A stretch of 64,000 bases of DNA from Chelydra serpentina (lineage: Eukaryota > Chordata > Testudines > Chelydridae), in NCBI GenBank assembly GCA_037349315.1, contig JBAIAC010000024.1, positions 40,273,501 to 40,337,500 on the forward strand, in the 5' to 3' direction. Of this stretch, positions 60,852 through 64,000 are shown piece by piece. Position 1 is the first letter of the stretch, and each line of letters opens with the position of its first letter. The position numbers and the translations under genes are program-made. A model generated the notes under the pieces. It worked only from the letters and a program-made list of their open reading frames with translations, ran no database searches and was not told where the DNA came from.

Positions 60852-61172
60852 CCATGGTTGCCAACTTTCACGCGGTAAATAAGCACCCGACTTTCACAAT
60901 AAACCAAAAGTCAAGCTAATCACATTTCAAAACAAGCCAATCCCTAAGAACCCCAACACTCTATTTGACTAGACCCCCCCCCCACAGAGTGCAGTCTGGG
61001 ACTGTAGTGGGCCAACTGTGCACCCCTGACTCTCTCCTCCCTTGCCCCTGCTTGCCGGGAGCCAATCAAAAAAAGAAAAGAAGCAACAAGCTACAAGCCA
61101 AACAAGCAACTCAGCCAATTAAGCCAAAAACAAGCCCATTTTCTGCAGGGTTTTTTTGAGGGTTTGGCATGT
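60852..61172. repeat. Putative turtle interspersed repeat
   Basis: GGTTGCCAACTTTCACGCGG to GGTTTGGCATGTCTGC; the inner words (AAACAAGCCAATCCCTAAGA, GCAACAAGCTACAAGCC, AACAAGCCCATTTTCTG) I recall as a recurrent turtle repeat. Ends are only weakly inverted and no duplication was found. Confidence 0.45.
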
Positions 61173-61369
61173 CTGCCTAGAACATTCCTGGGGAAACCTT
61201 GCAGCCCCCACCACACACTGCTTCTTGGAGTATCATTTTCTGTTCAACTGGGTGAACCAGCTCAGAGAAGACTGCAACTAGCTTCAGAACAGCCTTTCTA
61301 CCTGAAACGGACCTCTCTGCAAACTTTTTGTAGAGCTGTTCTAACTGACCCCAAAGTAAGACTCATTGA

Positions 61370-61372
<3 letters not shown>

Positions 61373-61404
<32 letters not shown>
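61373..61404. repeat. (GA)n microsatellite
   Basis: About 16 GA units. Confidence 0.95.
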
Positions 61405-61408
<4 letters not shown>

Positions 61409-62873
61409 GCAAGAAAGGGGAGTATATTTCTCTCTCACACGCACACACAAAATTTATGTCTAACTTACAACTGAAATGGGGGATGGAATACTGTTGTCTT
61501 GGGGCCTGATTCTCAATGGGAGTCAATCCTATCCTGTAAGGAGGGAATTAGGCCTCTGGATTTGTGCACAGCTTATACTATTGTAAAGGAAGAAAGAGAT
61601 TGTAAAACATACGTTGGCAAATTTTGAAGGATTTGAGCGTGTCCTGGGGGTTTCTAATTTTGCCTAGTAATTTCATAATGAACAATAGAGTCTTTTATCT
61701 CTAGTTTTGTGTGCAGTGAATTTACATCAAAAGAAAGCAGCTCATTTTCATCCATTTGGAGGTTGCGAGCTATACACTTTGGCAACAGATATTGCAGAAT
61801 TGCTAAAAAAAAACTTCATTCAGAGTTAAGGTTGTAAACATATATACATTAAACAAGAAGAGCAGCAGGAAATTCACAGTTTGTATCACTGTCCCATATT
61901 CCTAACCACTCCAGATCTATAACCTCTCAAAGGCCCTTACTCCTACTCACTGTATTACAGTTCTTTTCATGCTCCTATAACTTAAAATTGGATGAATGAA
62001 TTTTGCTTGTAACTTTAGTGCGCCTGTGTTTGCTCAAGGGTGCCAGTCAGAGTTCCAAGAACTCAGTGCCTTGGGTTATGGGATGATCTTTACATCAAAG
62101 CATTGAGACATGATATGAGAAGTTGATTGATCATGTTTGCATTGCATAAGTATTCACATGGTATCAGCTAAACACTCAAAGTCCTCTACTGGGCTCAGTG
62201 TACAAGGTAGGATGGGCTTTCTCAGAGCAATCTCATCTAGCCAAAAGATCTACAATGAAGAGGAAATAATAGTGTAGGCCCAGGTTTTTAAATGTATTTA
62301 GGTATTGTTCCACTTAATGTTGCAAGGCCTAAGTGACTTAGAATCTGATCCTGAGATAAAATACTGAGCAGGACACTCAAAACTTAAGCATTGAGCTCAG
62401 GTAAACAGAGCTGGTGGTAACAGCTAATGTAAATGGAACATTTAAAAAGATGCCTGAACAGAAAGGAATATAGTAGCATATGATGGGATAAAATGAAATC
62501 TCTCAAATGTGAGGTTAAGTTTTACACATTGGGCTTTGACATCCCTTTGTGAGCCATATATGGAACGGACTCTCTGCACATAGATCCTACTCATTCTTGC
62601 CACAAGGGTGGAGAGGGATCAGACACCATTTCTCCAACTTTTGCAGAGCCTCATCTGTGGCTACTGAATCCATGTGTGGTGAAGGTGTGAACCTAGGGCA
62701 GTAAGAGACACAAGAATGAGGCTGTGGTGCATGGACATTCACACAAACACCACAAAAAACACAGCACCAAGCTATATTACAGGGGCCTGGAGGTACATGA
62801 TAGGGGCAGTCATCAGCTTAGAAGTTCATCTATCATGGTTTTCACATGGTCCCATCATGGAAGAATCTATGGA
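61405..62873. other. Unassigned stretch
   Basis: No gene or repeat recognised. Confidence 0.4.
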
Positions 62874-63323
62874 TATGTCTACACTGCATTTTGGAGTGAG
62901 CAAGAGCAAGCCTCCGAGCCCAGGTTAACAGAGTAGGGCAGTGGTTCTCAAACTTTTGTACTGGTGACCCCTCTCACACAGCAAGCCTCTGAGTGCGACC
63001 CTTCTCATAAAATTAAAACTACATTTTTTAGATTTAACACTATTATAAATACTGGAGGTGAAGTGGGATTGGGGGTAGAGGCGGACAGCTCAGAACCCCC
63101 ACCTAATAACCTTGTGACCAGAGGGGTCATGACCCCCAGTTTGAGAACCCCTGGACTAGGGCTAGCGGGCCATGCGCTAGCATTCTAAAAATAGCTGCAT
63201 CAGCAATGCTTTGAAACTCTAGCTCAAGCTGCAGCTGAAGCTTGGGCTCTGAAGCATAGGGAGGGAGGTGTTTATACAGCTATTGTTAGAGCGCTAATGT
63301 GAGCCCCGCTAGCCCTAGTCTAT
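62874..63323. mobile_element. MITE of the ATGTCTACACTGC type, split and truncated
   Basis: Left end ATATGTCTACACTGCATTTT. After the hAT insert (62939-63153), GGGCTAGCGGGCCATGCGCTAG and the later GCGCTAATGTGAGCCCCGCTAGCCC are inverted inner arms (63158 and 63292). The outer right terminus is missing: LTR-like sequence begins near 63324 instead. Confidence 0.6.
62939..63153. mobile_element. hAT MITE, 215 bp, nested in another MITE
   Basis: Ends CAGTGGTTCTCAAACTTTTG and, as reverse complement, CAGGGGTTCTCAAACTGGGG, typical of Charlie-type hAT elements. Flanks GAGTAGGG (62931-62938) and GACTAGGG (63154-63161) agree at 7 of 8. No transposase. Confidence 0.9.
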
Positions 63324-64000
63324 TGACTTGGACCATTCACTGCCTCAGTGCCACTAGCAGGGGAACCCAGGCCCACCTTCCAGCTCAGGGACCTTCTAAG
63401 TAAGAAGCCAAGCTCTTCTCCATTCTAGACCTTACTGTCTTTCCCAAAGCCCTTTCCTTACCATCTGGCATACCACCGTCTCTCGGTTTGCCAGCCTCAC
63501 CTTTCCCTCCTGCCAGGGAGCAACTGCAGTCCACTTGCCTCTGTAGCTCAAAACACTCCTTCCCTCTCACAGTGAGTCACTGCAGATAATTTATCAGCAG
63601 CCCCCTTTAGCCTCCAATTTCTTGTCTTTATAAACCCAGCCCAGCTGGTTACTCCTCAGCTTGTTCCTGTGAGGCTGGGCTGGGTTTGTCCCATACATGC
63701 CCTGATGAGGTGTGAACTGCCCCTCTGCTCTTGGAAAGTTATTGCCTGGGCCTGCTTTAAGCCATGAGGACACATTCTCAGCTTCATAACTATATACATA
63801 AAATTACAACCTATAGCATTATTATAACTTTACTATAACAACGATTACTATAACATTATTATAACAACAATGCTCAGTGAATCATGAGCCTTCTGAAGAC
63901 ACCTGGCACGACAAACTTTGCATTAGATAGCACACAATCATATTATAAGGATGAACATGGGGGTGCTGGGTGTTCCCCCGAGGTACAGAACGTCACAGAT
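63324..64000. mobile_element. LTR-retrotransposon-like sequence running off the window
   Basis: Shares AGGGGAACCCAGGCCCACCT and CCAGCTCAGGGACCTTCTAA with the LTR at 16224-16874, then changes to an AT-rich tail that ends with TACAGAACGTCACAGAT at the window edge. The start is uncertain by about 15 bases. It may be one LTR or two joined pieces. Confidence 0.5.

Overview
This window looks like intergenic or intronic DNA from a vertebrate, most likely a cryptodiran turtle. I found no host gene that can be supported. The sequence is AT-rich, long ORFs occur only in reverse-transcriptase genes, and repeat copies are scattered and nested as in amniote genomes. The turtle assignment rests on three things, the last two recalled rather than searched: CR1 LINEs ending in (ATTCTATG)n, a SINE with a tRNA-like head and a CR1-type tail (the turtle Cry/PsCR1 pattern), and many short DNA transposons whose termini contain GGTCTACACT or GTATGTCTACACT.

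Layout. 1-3862: an old decayed CR1/L3-like LINE (+), split by a young 5'-truncated CR1 (853-2172, +). 5192-7589: a second, longer young CR1 (-) with a 770-codon open frame; the two young copies form near-identical inverted arms 3 kb apart. 8183-8510: Tigger-type MITE. 9562-11395: CR1 of another subfamily (-). 15200-17245: an older CR1-like LINE (-) split by a solo LTR. 17250-17820: unexplained broken coding-like sequence. 21093-21547: an inverted Penelope-like fragment with a 12-bp target duplication and a hammerhead-ribozyme-like core. 21955-24460: three-level nesting, an old LINE holding a Harbinger-type MITE, which holds a truncated endogenous retrovirus (LTR, tRNA-Arg-type primer site, matrix part of gag).

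24785-25686: an LTR containing a small MITE. 32821-33775: two hAT-like MITEs and an ancient SINE-like repeat. 39351-40281: CR1 3' end (-) carrying a 32-bp micro-inversion relative to the copy at 9562. 44895-45616: a Harbinger MITE, a CR1 tail and a tRNA-derived SINE side by side. 46642-47280: a solo LTR with a perfect 5-bp duplication. 48793-49098, 55691-56010, 58098-58355 and 62874-63323: more MITEs of the TCTACACT type. 56338-57666: probable solo LTR. 59932-60369 and 62939-63153: hAT elements with 8-bp duplications. 63324-64000: another LTR-like sequence running off the end.

These elements do not work together as a pathway. Their value is as a dated stack of insertions: old LINEs and CORE/L2-like repeats first, then DNA transposons and LTRs, then the young CR1 copies, with several target sites readable from the sequence itself. 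Long stretches (about 11.6-14.5, 18.0-21.1, 25.7-27.8, 27.9-32.8, 33.8-39.3, 40.3-43.7, 49.1-52.6 kb) show nothing I can name.
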